Source of the DNA: Acanthosepion esculentum
Lineage: Eukaryota; Mollusca; Cephalopoda; Sepiida; Sepiidae
Assembly (NCBI GenBank): GCA_964036315.1
Contig: OZ038482.1
Span: forward strand, 14,466,434-14,530,433
Direction: 5' to 3'
Length of the DNA stretch: 64,000 bases
Position numbers and translations under genes: made by a program. Positions 42,890 through 56,321 of this stretch are shown piece after piece; position 1 is the stretch's first letter; every line of letters begins with the position of its first letter. Under the pieces are notes generated by a model that saw only the letters and a program-made list of their open reading frames with translations, was not told the DNA's origin and did no database searches.

Positions 42890-43375
42890 CAATTAATTTT
42901 TTAAATAATATTTAATTTCTTGTATAATTTTTGTAATGATGAGCTGCTTTCGCTGGTTCTCAGGCTTCATGAATTCAAGCGTCCTACGAGGCTGGCATCC
43001 TGTTCCCACCCTTTCACTGTTGAAACTGTAAAATGTAGATGTCTCTTCTACTCCAATAGCTTCATATCTCGCACCTCTCGCCTGTGGAATTCCCTTCCTT
43101 ATTCCTGTTTCCCTGATAACTATAATCTTCAACTATTCAAATGTAATGTCCATCGACATCTCCAGTTGCCTTGATCTATCACCTATCCTTCTCCTCATCC
43201 TTTCCATATATCACTCCTATCTGCCCTCGCTCCAAATCTTCTGTAACCCCTTGCCTTGATCTATCCACTATCCTTCTCCACATCCTTTCCTCTTTCACTC
43301 CTATCTGCTCTCGCTCCAAATCTTCTGTAAACCCTTGCATGCTAGTGGCTTCCGGCCTTGCTTGCGGTGAAAAGC
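42890..43375 (+). pseudogene. LINE ORF2 C-terminal fragment (Jockey/CR1-like)
   Basis: Frame 42920-43174 encodes LHEFKRPTRLASCSHPF and SNSFISRTSRLWNSLP, then CFPDNYNLQLFKCNVHRHL. This matches the R(S/L)LWNxLP...FK C-terminal signature of LINE reverse transcriptases. The following 200 bp holds two copies of CGCTCCAAATCTTCTGTAA and a CCCTTG...TAGTGGCTTCC tail also seen near 8870. Confidence 0.65.
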
Positions 43376-43533
43376 TTTAAAAGGGGGGGCGTTATACTTA
43401 TTTTAAACTAACATTAATATGTTAAGAAAAAGCAAATACAGAATGTTAAAAATATTTACACATAATTGTGGTTTATATAAAATACAAAATACATCGTTTA
43501 TTTTATGTAAAATGCTTTTAATATTGAATTGTC

Positions 43534-44420
43534 AGGTTGTTTCCTCTTAATTTCAGAAACTGTTCATAGGGGGCGCTCTCCAGTTCTCTTTATTTTGGGA
43601 AATGCCATGAACAATACATACACACACACATACGTACGCACACTCACTCACTTCACATGCATGCACATACGTACACACATTCGCTCATTTCACATACACA
43701 CACACACATACGTACACACACATACGTACACACATTCACTCACTTCACATACACACACACATACGTACACACATTCACTCACTTCACATACACACACATA
43801 CGTACACACATTCACTCACTTCCCATACATGCACATACGTACACACATTCGCTCACTTCATATACACGCACACATACGTACACACATTCACTCACTTCAC
43901 ATACACACACACATATGTATACACATTCACTCACTTCCCATACATGCACATACGTACACACATTCACTCATTTCACATACACACACACATACGTACACAC
44001 ATTCACTCACTTCACGTACACACACACATACGTACACACATTCATGCTCTTCACATACATGCACATACGTACACACATTCACTCATTTCACATACACACA
44101 CACATACGTACACACATTCACTCACTTCACATACATGCACATACGTACACACATTCACTCACTTCACATACACACATACATACGTACACACATTCACTCA
44201 CTTCACATACTTTGGACCAAAAACTTTCCGCATTCATTTGTTACATACTCATTAATTATCTTCGTTACTAATAAACCTTTTGTTGTCAACACATATTAAT
44301 TGGTTTGTACATATGAAAATGGTTCTTGTTTCTTTTACATTTTCTTTTAGGTGAACTCAGACTCAGAGTCTGCCATCTTTGTTGTGGGCATTTCAGGAGA
44401 CACACATGTTCATCTCACAA
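43534..44420 (+). mobile_element. LTR-like repeat with internal minisatellite
   Basis: Left part (CCTCTTAATTTCAG, GGGGGCGCTCTCC, AATGCCATGAACAATACATA) and right part (GTTCTTGTTTCTTTTACATT, GGTGAACTCAGACTCAGAGT) align with the start and end of the 6764-7172 repeat. Between them the short ACAC/CGTACG patch has become a minisatellite (43620-44212). It is the largest member of the family here. Confidence 0.6.
43620..44212. repeat. About 40-bp minisatellite
   Basis: About 14 copies of ACGTACACACATTCACTCAC plus TTCACATACACACACACAT, with length variants (TGCAC, GCTCA). The 256-, 204- and 103-codon His/Thr-rich frames in overlapping phases are repeat artefacts. Confidence 0.95.
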
Positions 44421-44934
44421 TGCGTACACCGACCCACAACAGATTAATCCTCATCTTACAAAGATTGTTTTATAATTTTAGAAACTCTTTTAAATAAAAG
44501 CTGAAAAAAAAAAAGCAAAAATCAAGCTGTTTAAACTTTGATTTAAAATTGGACATTTCAAAAAGTACATTTATTTTTGTTTTTGTTATTATTGTTGTTA
44601 AATCAATGAAATTTGTAACATTTTTAATGTTGACAACAAAACTGTTTAATTAAGTAGAATCTATTTGAATGTCGAACAATTTTGACAATCTTCATTTAAA
44701 TCTCAACTTAAATTTCCAACACATTGATTTTTCAGTGTTGCCCTTTATTGATCACTGGGAATCAATAAATGAATTCCTTAAAGCTTTTTAGATCAATTGA
44801 TGCAATAAAAGAGGAGAAAATAAGAAAGTATTATTACAGAGAGTTCATTTTTCAAAGATCTTCTATGAAGACAACAAACAGCAAAAATAAATAAATAAAG
44901 CATATATACAAATTAATACGTGTACATATATACA
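44421..44934. other. Unannotated interval
   Basis: AT-rich, no gene recognised. Confidence 0.4.
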
Positions 44935-45720
44935 AGGTGTGATGAGTAAATTATCGCCGTTTTATATTTTTAATTTTGCACATGCGCGTTGTCTTTTTTT
45001 GATTTTATCCACTGGAAAGCATAGTTGGGCCAATTGTGCAATGTCTCTAAGAAAAAGAGCACCATGATGCAATTCACTCTATTAGAAATTTGGAAATGGC
45101 ATGCTATACTGCTTTGCATTCGTGTCGAAAGCTCCAATGTAAACAATTCAAAGTATTTGCGTGTCAATCTGAAGACAGTGAAGAGGATTCAAAAAGAGTT
45201 GGATGAGTCCAATGGTGATTACGAAGATGTTTATCGTGATCACTACTCATGGTGACATTATGCTTCCATTCATCTACCTACAGGGCCTCAGATTCAGCAC
45301 AGAGGCCTAAATCAAGTGCCTTGATGGGGTAGTGCTGCCTTGGGTCAAGAGGATGGCTGCTGAAAGACCTTATGTTTGGCAACAGGATTCTGAACCATGC
45401 CACACAAGCAGGAGGAATGAGACATGGCTGTCTGACAATTTCTGTGACCACATCAACCCTTACATATGGCCACCTAACTCCCCAAACTGCAAACCTCTTG
45501 ATTATGATGTGTGGAGGTTCAGTTGAGTGAGAGACCAACAAAAGACCTTGCAACACCAAAGATGAAGTGACGGCAAGGATTATGGCAGTATTCACCAACT
45601 TAAACAAGGAGACCATCCAGAAGAGTTGCAACAGATTCCGAAGTTGTCTGGAGGCTGTGGTTGAAGCAAATGCTAATTTTACTGAATAAATTTCCTCTTC
45701 AGATATTTTTGTGTAATTTT
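44935..45720 (+). pseudogene. Mariner-like transposase with internal deletion
   Basis: A terminal-repeat-like AAGGTGTGATGAGTAAATTA starts at about 44935. N-terminal frame: LRVNLKTVKRIQKELDES. Then a gap, and [22 protein letters not shown] (second catalytic Asp in QQD) and WLSDNF...[17 protein letters not shown], with the third acidic residue as Asp in PLDY. The C-terminal frame [19 protein letters not shown] ends with NANFTE and a stop at about 45687. The region between the HTH and the QQD block is shortened, so the first catalytic Asp is missing. The PLDY form fits mariner-type DDD transposases. Confidence 0.8.
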
Positions 45721-45825
45721 GGTAAATATAACTGATAAAATGAAATATCAATATTACTTTCATTTTTGCATAATGTAGACGACAATTTATCCATCGCACC
45801 ATGTGTGTATGAGTGTGTGTGTGTA

Positions 45826-47807
<1,982 letters not shown>

Positions 47808-48138
47808 GCATGTCTCTCTTTCTATCTCTCTCACTCTGTCTGTCTCTCTGTCTCTATCTCTCTGTCTCTCTATCTCTCTGTCTCTCTGTCTCTCTATCTC
47901 TCTGTCTCTCTCTCTCTGTTTCTGTCTCTCTCTGTCTCTGTCTCTCTGTCTCTCTGTCTCTCTATCTCTCTGTCTCTCTGTCTCTGTCTCTCTGTCTCTC
48001 TGTCTCTCTCTCTGTCTCTGTCTCTGTCTCACTGTCTTTCTGTCTCTCTGTCTCTCTGTCTCTCTCTCTGTCTCTCTATCTCTCTGTCTCTCTGTCTCTC
48101 TGTCTCTGTCTCTCTGTCTCTCTGTCTCTGTCTCACTG

Positions 48139-48171
<33 letters not shown>

Positions 48172-48321
48172 GTCTCTCTATCTCTCTGTCTCTCTATCTC
48201 TCTGTCTCTCTCTCTGTCTCTCTCTCTGTCTCTCTCTGTCTGTCTCTCTGTCTCTGTCTCTCTGTCTCTCTATCTCTCTGTCTCTCTTTCTCTCTGTCTC
48301 TTTGTCTCTCTGTCTCAGTCT
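47808..48321. repeat. (CTGTCT)n polypyrimidine satellite
   Basis: About 510 bp of CTGTCTCT/CTATCTCT units, almost pure pyrimidine on the plus strand. Frames of 202 and 218 codons (Leu/Ser/Val) forward and Arg/Glu/Asp reverse are artefacts. Confidence 0.97.
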
Positions 48322-48684
48322 TTCACCAACCATAAAATTCATCCAGCATTGTGCGTCAGTTCCCACTTATATTAGTAATGTGCACAAAACTGTGAAAGTC
48401 CCACAGTACATTCACAGGAGAATGAAATTCGAAAAATATCATCACAGTGGAAAGTGCAAAATCTGAATCTTGTTTCCAATGTGATTGGTTATTTATTCCC
48501 AGATTGACACATTACAGTCTTGGAGTAGGTAGGAGATATTGATTCTGACTGATTAAGTACTGTCAGTATGACTGCAAATTTGGCATCTTTGATGAAAAAT
48601 GATGTGAACAGGAATGAGAGATTGGGGCAGATATTACAATTTGTTCCTTGGTTGAAAAGCATAATTCTCATAAATCATTATTAG

Positions 48685-48685
<1 letters not shown>
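48322..48685. other. Unannotated interval
   Basis: No gene recognised. Confidence 0.4.

Positions 48686-48750
<65 letters not shown>
48686..48750. repeat. (TAA)n microsatellite
   Basis: About 21 units directly at the 5' side of the R4/Dong-like LINE. Confidence 0.97.
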
Positions 48751-48753
<3 letters not shown>

Positions 48754-50960
48754 TTCCACCATGGGTAACCAAAGGAATTACCTTCCTTCTACCCAAGAAT
48801 GATGACACAAATGTCCCAAGAAACTACAGACCAATTACATGCCTTCCCACTACTCAGAAACTGTTAACATCTATTCAGACAAAACATATATATTCCTTCT
48901 TAGAAAAAAAAATGACATACTACCTCTTGAGCAAAGAGGGTGCAAACATGGCTCTTACAGATGTAAAGACCAATTACTTATTAATGGAACGATCTCGGAA
49001 AACTGCTTCAATACAAAGAACAATCTCAGTACTGCCTGGATAGATTACCGTAAGGCATTTGATAGCATACCCTATTCCTGGATGCTAAACTCTTTAAATA
49101 TATACAAGGTATCATTTGTCTTCATCAGTTTCAACAAGAAAGTATGCTGATATAAAAACAGCACTTCAACTGAATCATATAAATGGAGTCTATAAGGCTA
49201 GTGAATTAAACATCAACAGAGGAATATTTCAAGTTGAATCTTTGTCTCCCTTTCTATTCTGTGTATCCCAAATAGCATTAGCCAGCAAACTTTACAGGAC
49301 AGAATATGGCTATAAGATATCTCAAAAGAAAATAAGCCATCTATTTTACATGGATGACTTAAAGTTGTATGTTAGGAATGACAGCGAGCTGGAAGGTCTC
49401 CTGAAAACAGTAAAATGTTTCAGTGATGACATTGGAGTGGAATTCACTTTCGATAAATGTGCTAAATCTACAATTTTACGAGGGTCACAAAAAAAATCCT
49501 CTATTAGCTTACAGTCTGGAGTAACAATCAAAGAATTAGAGCAAGAAGACGCTTATAAATGCATCAGTGTATATGAGAGTGAAGGAATTTACCATAAAAA
49601 GCATGAAAGAAATAGTGTGGAAAGAGTAATATAGAAGGGAGCAACTGATATTAAAAACTGAACTGAATCCTCAGAACAGAATTATGACCATTGCCATCCC
49701 ACTGGTTCAACATCTTGAACTGGGCTCTAAATGATATCAGATGACTGGATTCTAAGGCAAAAAAGCTTCTTTCTTAGCCTAACATGCATCATCCAAAAGC
49801 TGATACCATCTATACGTACCCGGTAAAGAAGTGGGAAGAAGTCTTATTCAATTAGAATTGTCATACAACAGAGGACTGATTGATACAATTAGTCAAACAA
49901 TACAAAAACAGAAAGAAAAAATATTCAATCATGAAAGAAAGTTGTAAATACAAATGAGATTTACATCTAGTAGATTTTGTAGAAAACCAAAACAGAACCC
50001 AAGAACTGTTGCAGCCAAAAATATGAAAAAGAAAGCCAAGGAGAAAGCTCTTGAACAGATGAAACAATGCTGGCAAGACAAACCTCTATATGGCCAATAT
50101 CTAGAACATAAAACAGATATTGATAGAGTTAAAACTCATTACAAGCCTCTGGATTAAAAGCTGAAATGATAGCCTTTAAATTGCAGCACAAAATCAGAGT
50201 CTTTCTACTAGAAACTTTCAGGCAAATATCTTGCATAATAGTGTGGATCTAAAATGCATGTTCTGTGACAAATAGCAGGATATTATAGACCTTCTAATCT
50301 CAGGATGTTCTGCACTTGCATGAAATGAAGATAAAAATCATCACGATAGTGTGGAGCAATACTTACACTGGACAATGTGTAAACACTTTTGAAAAGATGT
50401 TAATAAACACTGATATGAACATCACCCAGAACCGGTTACAGAAATGGAAGACATCACAATTCTATGAGATTACACCATCTTTCAGACAGGAAGATTGAAG
50501 CAAATAGGTCGGACATAATTGTCAAAAACCAAAAAGAAAAAACTTGCTTACTAATTGATATGGCTTGCCCAGTGGACTGTAACATAGCAACTGAGGAATT
50601 TTAAAAATTATTGAACTGTAAAGAAAAATCAAAATAGAAAAAATGTGGATATTGAAAACATGAATAGTACCAGTCATGGTAGGTGCGCTTGGAATGATAA
50701 AAAAGGAATACATCAAAACATTGAAAAAATCCATGGAAATCCCAGCTTAAAAGAAATACAAAAAATTGTCATAAGTACAGCTGACACACTAAGAAGAACT
50801 TTGTCTATATAACGTTAGTGATTTTATAGGAGTTAGCAAGGCAAATCATGAAATAGAGATATAACAACACACCACTACTTGCCTTAGGTCTTCCGCAGAT
50901 TTTGCAGGTAGTGTGACCATATCAGAAATCAAAATATAATGATGATGATAATAATTGTTG
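48751..50960 (+). pseudogene. R4/Dong-like LINE (reverse transcriptase to RLE endonuclease), decayed
   Basis: Blocks in order: ITFLLPKNDDTNVPRNYRPI (RT motif 1), QRGCKHGSYRCKDQLLING, AWIDYRKAFDSIP (motif A), GIFQVESLSPFLF (motif B, QG of QGDSLSP altered), LFYMDDLKLY (catalytic YMDD), then GRSLIQLELSYNRGL. A Cys-His knuckle LKCMFCDK...SGCSALA...LHW follows. The endonuclease-like end has DIIVKNQKEKTCLLIDMA and VMVGALGMIKKEYIK (restriction-like endonuclease LINE pattern). At least five frameshifts; 5' truncated at the TAA tract. The 3' end falls in ATGATGATAATAATTG at about 50940-50957. Clade call is from motif memory. Confidence 0.8.
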
Positions 50961-51384
50961 ATCTTGGATATAAATATTTTTTGAATCTTGGAGCTAGATT
51001 CGATTTTAAAGCTGGACTCAATTTGTTAATGAAACGATGGATAAAGGTGTACACAGATTAGAATTGCTGTTAGAAACAAAATTAAATGGCAAGTATTTGA
51101 GGGCACCAATCAATAAACGTGCACTTCTTCAGCGGCAGTCATATGCGTGTCTTTCTTAAACTCGTCATAAATAGAGAAAAGGGACAGGGAAATTAGTTTT
51201 GGTCAAATTTGGTGCCTCGGAGCTAAAAGTAAACGTAATCAGATTATAGACACCTAGAAAATTTGAAGGAAGACGATTGATCAGCATTAAGATATTGAGT
51301 TGCAAGCGAATGTCGTCGTTTTACAAACATCAGTGACTAAATACCAATTCTGGCAAAATCGAATCGGATAAGTATTAACTGTGT
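50961..51384. other. Unannotated interval
   Basis: No gene recognised. Confidence 0.4.
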
Positions 51385-52430
51385 GGGAAGAAGATATATT
51401 TTATTTAATCATTTCACGCCAAGCAAGGTGAGAGTGCCGTAGCACCCAAGGGGTTACAGAGAGTGAGAGCAAGAGTAAAGAGGGGTGTTTGAGGAAAGGA
51501 TATAGAGAAGGACGGGGATCAGGATCAAGGCATCAGAAGATGTCGATTGATATTACATTTGAATATTTGAAGATTATAGCTATCAGGGAAGCAAGTAGGA
51601 GGAAGGGAGTTCCCATCTCTGTCCCATAATGATTGTTCCATTTTTGCACAAATTTCATAGGCTCAATGGAACAATCATTATGGGACAGAGGTAGAATAAT
51701 ATAGAAGAATGGCTGGTTTAATAATCAGATTAAATTGAATGAAGAGAGGAAACATTTTTTTAAGCATTTCACCCCAAACAAGTCGGGTGTGCCACTAGCA
51801 CCCAAGGGGTTACAGAGAGTGAGAGCAAGAGTAAAGAGGGGTGTTTGAGGAAAGGATATAGAGAAGGACGGGGATCAGGATCAAGGCATCAGAAGATGTC
51901 GATTGATATTACACTTGAATATTTGAAGATTATAGCTATCAGGGAAGCAAGTAGGAGGAAGGGAGTTCCCATCTCTGTCCCATAATGATTGTTCCATTTT
52001 TGCACAAATTTCATAGGCTCAATGGAACAATCATTATGGGACAGAGGTAGAATAATATAGAAGAATGACTGGTTTAATAATCAGATTAAATTGAATGAAG
52101 AGAGGAAACATTTTTTTAAGCATTTCACCCCAAGCAAGTCGGGTGTGCCACTAGCACACAAGGGAGTTACAGAGAGTGAGAGCAAGAGTAAAGAGGGGTG
52201 TTTGAGGAAAGGATATAGAGAAGGATGGGGAACAAGATCAAGGCATCAGAAGATGTCGATTGATATTACATTTGAATATTTGGAGATTACAGCTATCAGG
52301 GAAGCAACTAAAAAGAGGGGAGGTCCACAGTCATGAAGTGCAAGATAAGAAGCTGTTGTAGTAGAAGTGTTTACATTTAAATGCAGTGAAAGAAGATATA
52401 TTTTTAAGCATTTCACCCGAAGCAATTGTC
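51385..52430. repeat. 356-bp tandem repeat, about 2.9 copies
   Basis: TACAGAGAGTGAGAGCAAGA recurs at 51455, 51811 and 52168, a period of 356-357 bp. The first two units include a 25-bp perfect hairpin: CTCTGTCCCATAATGATTGT onward at 51617-51641 pairs with 51666-51690, and likewise about 51973-51997 with 52022-52046. The third unit lacks the hairpin (GGTCCACAGTCATGAAGTG instead). A fourth unit begins at about 52390 and stops. Confidence 0.93.
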
Positions 52431-52469
52431 TTGATAAGTATATTGTAATATAGTGATAATGATAATAAG

Positions 52470-52967
52470 TGTTATGGTCCAAGGTTAGGACGAAGGAAGA
52501 ACAACACGAACACAAGAGTAGAAATAACGAAGATATATTACACGGAATAATAATACAAGATGTGGAAGGTGTTAGTATGACTGTCAGTCTGGTTTGGAGT
52601 GAACTACTATTGGCTCGACTCGAATCTATCTCGACTCATTCCGATATTTAACAGTCCCCCCACAATGAAAGTATGTCGCACAAGGCCAAGTTTAACGTGG
52701 GTTTCTCCAAGCCCGTAAGCTCGGCCAAAAATACTCACTTAAGAACCTGTATAAATGGGTTCAGGGCTTGTCTACCATCCCGGAAGAAACTTTGCCTTTC
52801 GGCAAATCCTCATCCCGGTTCCTCTCTGCCAAAGCAGAGAGTTCGACAGGAGTTGCGCAGAGTCTGAGACTGCGTCTCAACTCGTTCCATACGTTTCTCT
52901 TGAGAGGCACACTCTTTATTGGGTCAGGAAGAGTTCAGTGTGTCGTTATAGGTAAGATCCCATAACA
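52470..52967 (+). mobile_element. LTR-like repeat (TGTTATGGTCC...CCATAACA), long form
   Basis: Begins TGTTATGGTCCAAGGTTAGG and ends ATAGGTAAGATCCCATAACA. The first 165 bp and last 60 bp match the short form at 53037-53273. The middle holds a TATAAAT-like CCTGTATAAATGGGTTCAG. No pol sequence lies between the two, and no clear target duplication was seen. Confidence 0.5.
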
Positions 52968-53036
52968 ATGATGGTCATCGGTTGACAGTGAATGCACACA
53001 GATACATTTAAATACTTGTTCTGGGGTAATGGTTAG

Positions 53037-53273
53037 TGTTATGGTCCAGGTTAGGACCAAGGAAGAACAACACGAACACAAGTGTAGAAATAACAAAGAT
53101 ATATTACACGGAATAATAATACAAGATGTGGAAGGTGTTAGTATGACTGTCAGTCTGGTTTGGAGTGAACTACTATCAGCTTGACTTGATTCGTCCCTCT
53201 CTCTCTTGAGAGGCGTAGTATACATAGTGTTAGGAAGAGTTCATTCTGTAGTTATAGGTAAGGACCCATAACA
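53037..53273 (+). mobile_element. LTR-like repeat, short form
   Basis: Begins TGTTATGGTCCAGGTTAGG and ends GGTAAGGACCCATAACA. Relative to the long form it lacks about 260 bp of interior. It directly adjoins the truncated LINE copy 2. Confidence 0.5.
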
Positions 53274-53960
53274 ATAGTCCAGACATAGCAATCAAAGACC
53301 ACAAAATAGAAAGTGCTTTCATATTAACATGCCAATTCCTGCAGCCTGCAACATAGCTTTTAAGATCTTCAGAAAATCAAAGTACAAAGAACTTAAAATG
53401 GAAATTTGAAGAATAAGACACGTGAAGACAACAATAATTCCAGTTATAGCTGATGCTCTGGCTTTTATTGCAAAAAATTCTGATCAGTCAGTTGGATGGA
53501 TCCCTGGCAGCCAATGTCCTAAGGAAATACAAAAACATTGTTCGTATGAGCACAACTTACACCCAATAAAATTCCTTTATTAGTAAAATATGTATGTTTT
53601 TGTATGCTTGTTTTTGTTTTTGCACAGTAATATGCAGGGGAAAATATCCTGGTACTATTTCTGATTTTACGTCTCTGATTGTGGCCTTGTTAGGGGCCAA
53701 AAATAAAGACACAAAGATAAGAATTGAGTTAAACAAATATATTAACAGAAACAGTAACACAAACAGATACAAATGAGAGTGTTACAGCAAGAATGTTCAG
53801 CCCGACTGTCACAGCTGACTTCTGAAAACTTCTCTTTCCAAAAGGCAGTACCTGCTCCTATTTATAGCTGGGAGAGTTGATGCATGTGTGGATAAATTAC
53901 CGTAACAGATTGGTACTCAAAAAGAAATGATCATAGAACAGAAATCAATGGAAATAATAC
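53274..53960 (+). pseudogene. R4/Dong-like LINE, 5'-truncated copy 2 (split by solo LTR)
   Basis: Encodes SPDIAIKDHKIESAFIL, IFRKSKYKELKMEI, HVKTTIIPVIADALAFIAKN and PKEIQKH, the endonuclease-like C-terminal blocks of the LINE at 48751. The 3' region GATTTTACGTCTCTGATTG is interrupted by the solo LTR 53682-53907 and resumes GTACTCAAAAAGAAATGATC. It ends in GGAAATAATACTAATAAC at about 53949-53966, a TAA-type tail. Confidence 0.75.
53682..53907 (-). mobile_element. Solo LTR with 5-bp target duplication
   Basis: GATTG occurs at 53677-53681 and 53908-53912. On the minus strand the 226-bp insert starts TGTTACGG and ends AAGGCCA (TG...CA). It has CAGCTATAAATAGG, a TATA box, about 40 bp in. Alignment of the flanks with the uninterrupted LINE copy at 54381-54425 confirms the insertion point. 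Size, termini and duplication fit a Ty3/gypsy-type LTR. Confidence 0.85.
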
Positions 53961-53966
53961 TAATAA

Positions 53967-54455
53967 CTTTACAATAGACACAGACAGAACAATCAAAGCT
54001 AATCCCCCAGACATTGTGACCAGAGACTGCAAAAATGAAATGTGCCTTCTTACTGACATGGCAGTCCCTGCAGATTGTAATGCATCTTTGAAGATCTTCA
54101 AAAAAACTATCAAAATACAAGGACCTTGAAACTGAAAACAGAAAAATGTGGCACATGTAGGCATCAACAATTTCAGTTGTTGTTGGAGCCCTCGGATTGA
54201 CTGGAAAAGGTTAAACTCAGTGAAAGGATTTCTGGCAGCACAAGCCTTAAAGAAATCCAAAATTTGTACCCACAAGTACAGCCCACACCTTAAAAATGTC
54301 AAAATATGTGTTAGCTTGAGTTTTGCTTTTTCTTCTTCAAAAACTGCTCAATGGAAAATGTCAAGATGCCATTTCTGACCTTAGGTCTCTGGTTGGGACC
54401 CGGAAAGAAATGAGTAGACACCAGAAATGAAAGGAAATAATAATAATAATAATGT
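53967..54455 (+). pseudogene. R4/Dong-like LINE, 5'-truncated copy 3
   Basis: Encodes PPDIVTRDCKNEMCLLTDMA, VPADCNASLKIFKKT and a VVGALGLTGK-like block, then a 3' untranslated region. It ends in GGAAATAATAATAATAATAA. It starts immediately after the TAA-type tail of copy 2, so it is either an insertion into that tail or a tandem event. Confidence 0.75.
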
Positions 54456-54740
54456 TGTTTCTTTTAAAGAATTTATTCTTTGGCCGTCTCCAGGAATGCA
54501 ATCCATATTGAATAGGGTAGACATTTCATTAGATTCTACTTACGAGCACTCAGAATTTGCAGCCCTCAATATTTACACGAAGAATAGAAATACATTGAAA
54601 ACACTTTCAAGCTTTTTTGTACCCTAATTATTTTACATTCAATGCAAAACAAAAACCTCACAAAATAATTCAAAATAGAAAAACGGCCTCTCTTGACAAA
54701 TGCAATGAATCAAAAAATATATTGTCCTACCAATTATATC
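54456..54740. other. Unannotated interval
   Basis: No gene recognised; possibly the decayed 5' part of the following Penelope fragment. Confidence 0.4.
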
Positions 54741-54812
54741 ACAACAACAATTGAAAAGAACTGATATTTTAACATGTAATTTGTTACTATTACGTCTAAA
54801 ACAATAAAAGAT

Positions 54813-55163
54813 TTGGTCAATACTAAACAACACAATAATCTAAAACTTGGAGGAATTTACTCTATTGTCTGTAATAATTGTCACAAAAAATACAAAGGAG
54901 AAACCTCAAGGAATCTAAATAAAAGATTATATGAACACAAAAGGGTCACTTTACAAAACAATACATCAAATGCATTGTTTATTCACCATCACAAAACTGA
55001 CCATAATTTTGACATAAAAAAATGCTACTCTGACCAAAGAAGAAAACAGTTCACTAAGACGAAAATATTTAGAGAGTGCTTTGTTCGCAATATCATCCAT
55101 AATAAATTTGCACCTTTCACCATAAATGGCAGATCATCTATTATCACAGTGGGGGATATCTAA
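54813..55163 (+). pseudogene. Penelope-like element GIY-YIG endonuclease, intact C-terminal frame
   Basis: 117 codons with no internal stop: GGIYSIVCNNCHKKYKGETS (GIY...YxGE with the CxxC pair), RNLNKRLYEHKR (catalytic Arg), ALFIHHHKTDH, KIFRECFVRNI (probable catalytic Glu) and FAPFTINGRSS. It fits the GIY-YIG domain of endonuclease-bearing Penelope-like elements but is a different lineage from the copy at 28078. Upstream, frames around 54718 may be RT-domain residue in a shifted frame. The open frame suggests a younger insertion; no promoter or RT domain is intact. Confidence 0.8.
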
Positions 55164-55471
55164 TAACAAAGGTGATGGAAACGAAAGAGAAAGAAAAATA
55201 ATCTAAATGAAATCAGCTAAATTATAAATTTAAAAAAAATAAAATTTAAATTACCCAACATCCCTTGTTCATGTGCATGTGTACTCGCACCAAGATAACA
55301 AATATAGTTTGATGAAGTCCTAAATGATGAAAAGCATTGCACAAAATCTTTTTTCCAATTTGTCATATATTTTTTCTACAAATATTGTTCTTGATATATA
55401 AAAATTTATATATATATATATATATCCATACATATATATATATATATGTATATATATATAAAATGAAGAGG

Positions 55472-55511
<40 letters not shown>

Positions 55512-55860
55512 ATGTGTGTGTGTATGTGTACAAATATGTTTACTAATTCTTCGTAGTGAGACAATGTATGTATTGAGGGGGAATATACACACACATATAT
55601 ACACGCATGCTGACAGGAATATGCGAAAATGAAAATAGATCTAAGAACACACAGGGGTCACTAAAACATTAAAAGATAAGATACCGACAACTAATTCATC
55701 ACTTCTCAAACCAACCTTAATTGTTTTATGACCCTTCGTGCAGAACTCTTCACTGCCATTTCAAGAAAGACATTCGGATTACCAACACAAAAACAGAGAA
55801 TGTCTCGTATCAAGAATACTTAACATTGAAAAACATAAAGAAAAAATGAATTATTTTTAA
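55164..55860. other. Unannotated interval with TA and TG tracts
   Basis: Probable 3' region of the Penelope fragment, with (TA)n at 55407-55461 and (TG)n at 55474-55530. No gene. Confidence 0.45.
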
Positions 55861-55945
55861 TAATATGTGAAAATCTCCACCCTTTACCTGAAGACGGTTG
55901 TGAGACCAGAAACACGTGTTGTAAAATTATGAAAAATAAAGGATA
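55861..55945 (+). mobile_element. Possible Penelope 3' end with hammerhead-like phrase
   Basis: TACCTGAAGACGGTTGTGAG then ACCAGAAACACGTG shows a CTGAAGA-hairpin-GAAAC pattern about 700 bp after the GIY-YIG frame. Stem I pairing is not evident. Confidence 0.4.
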
Positions 55946-56002
55946 ATATTTTTTTTTTTTTAAAATCCACATTACAACCCAAAAAGTTTGCGGTACCTCT
56001 TC

Positions 56003-56009
<7 letters not shown>

Positions 56010-56059
<50 letters not shown>
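56010..56059. repeat. (TA)n microsatellite
   Basis: About 25 units; another at 56292-56313. Confidence 0.96.
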
Positions 56060-56061
<2 letters not shown>

Positions 56062-56063
<2 letters not shown>

Positions 56064-56290
56064 GAAAGAACAGTAAGATATATAATCCGGTGTTCTTATA
56101 GATATTTTTATTTTTACACAGTAGTGCTCAATGTAAATTTACAGAGCATTAAAATTTGCTTGAGGATGAAATGGAACTAATATCTTTAATTTAATTACAA
56201 AATTAAATTCGAAGCTTTTAGCTTCCATTTTTGAAACATGGTTATTACTGTGTGGCGAAAAAAAACATATTTTAAATCAGTTAATTTATA

Positions 56291-56321
<31 letters not shown>

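Noticed and set aside
43529..44299. His/Thr-rich 256-codon frame
   Set aside because: A minisatellite reading; overlapping frames in other phases are equally open.
52470..53273. The two TGTTATGG...CATAACA repeats as LTRs of one complete retrotransposon
   Set aside because: Only 69 bp separates them, there is no pol or primer-binding site, and no matching target duplication was found.
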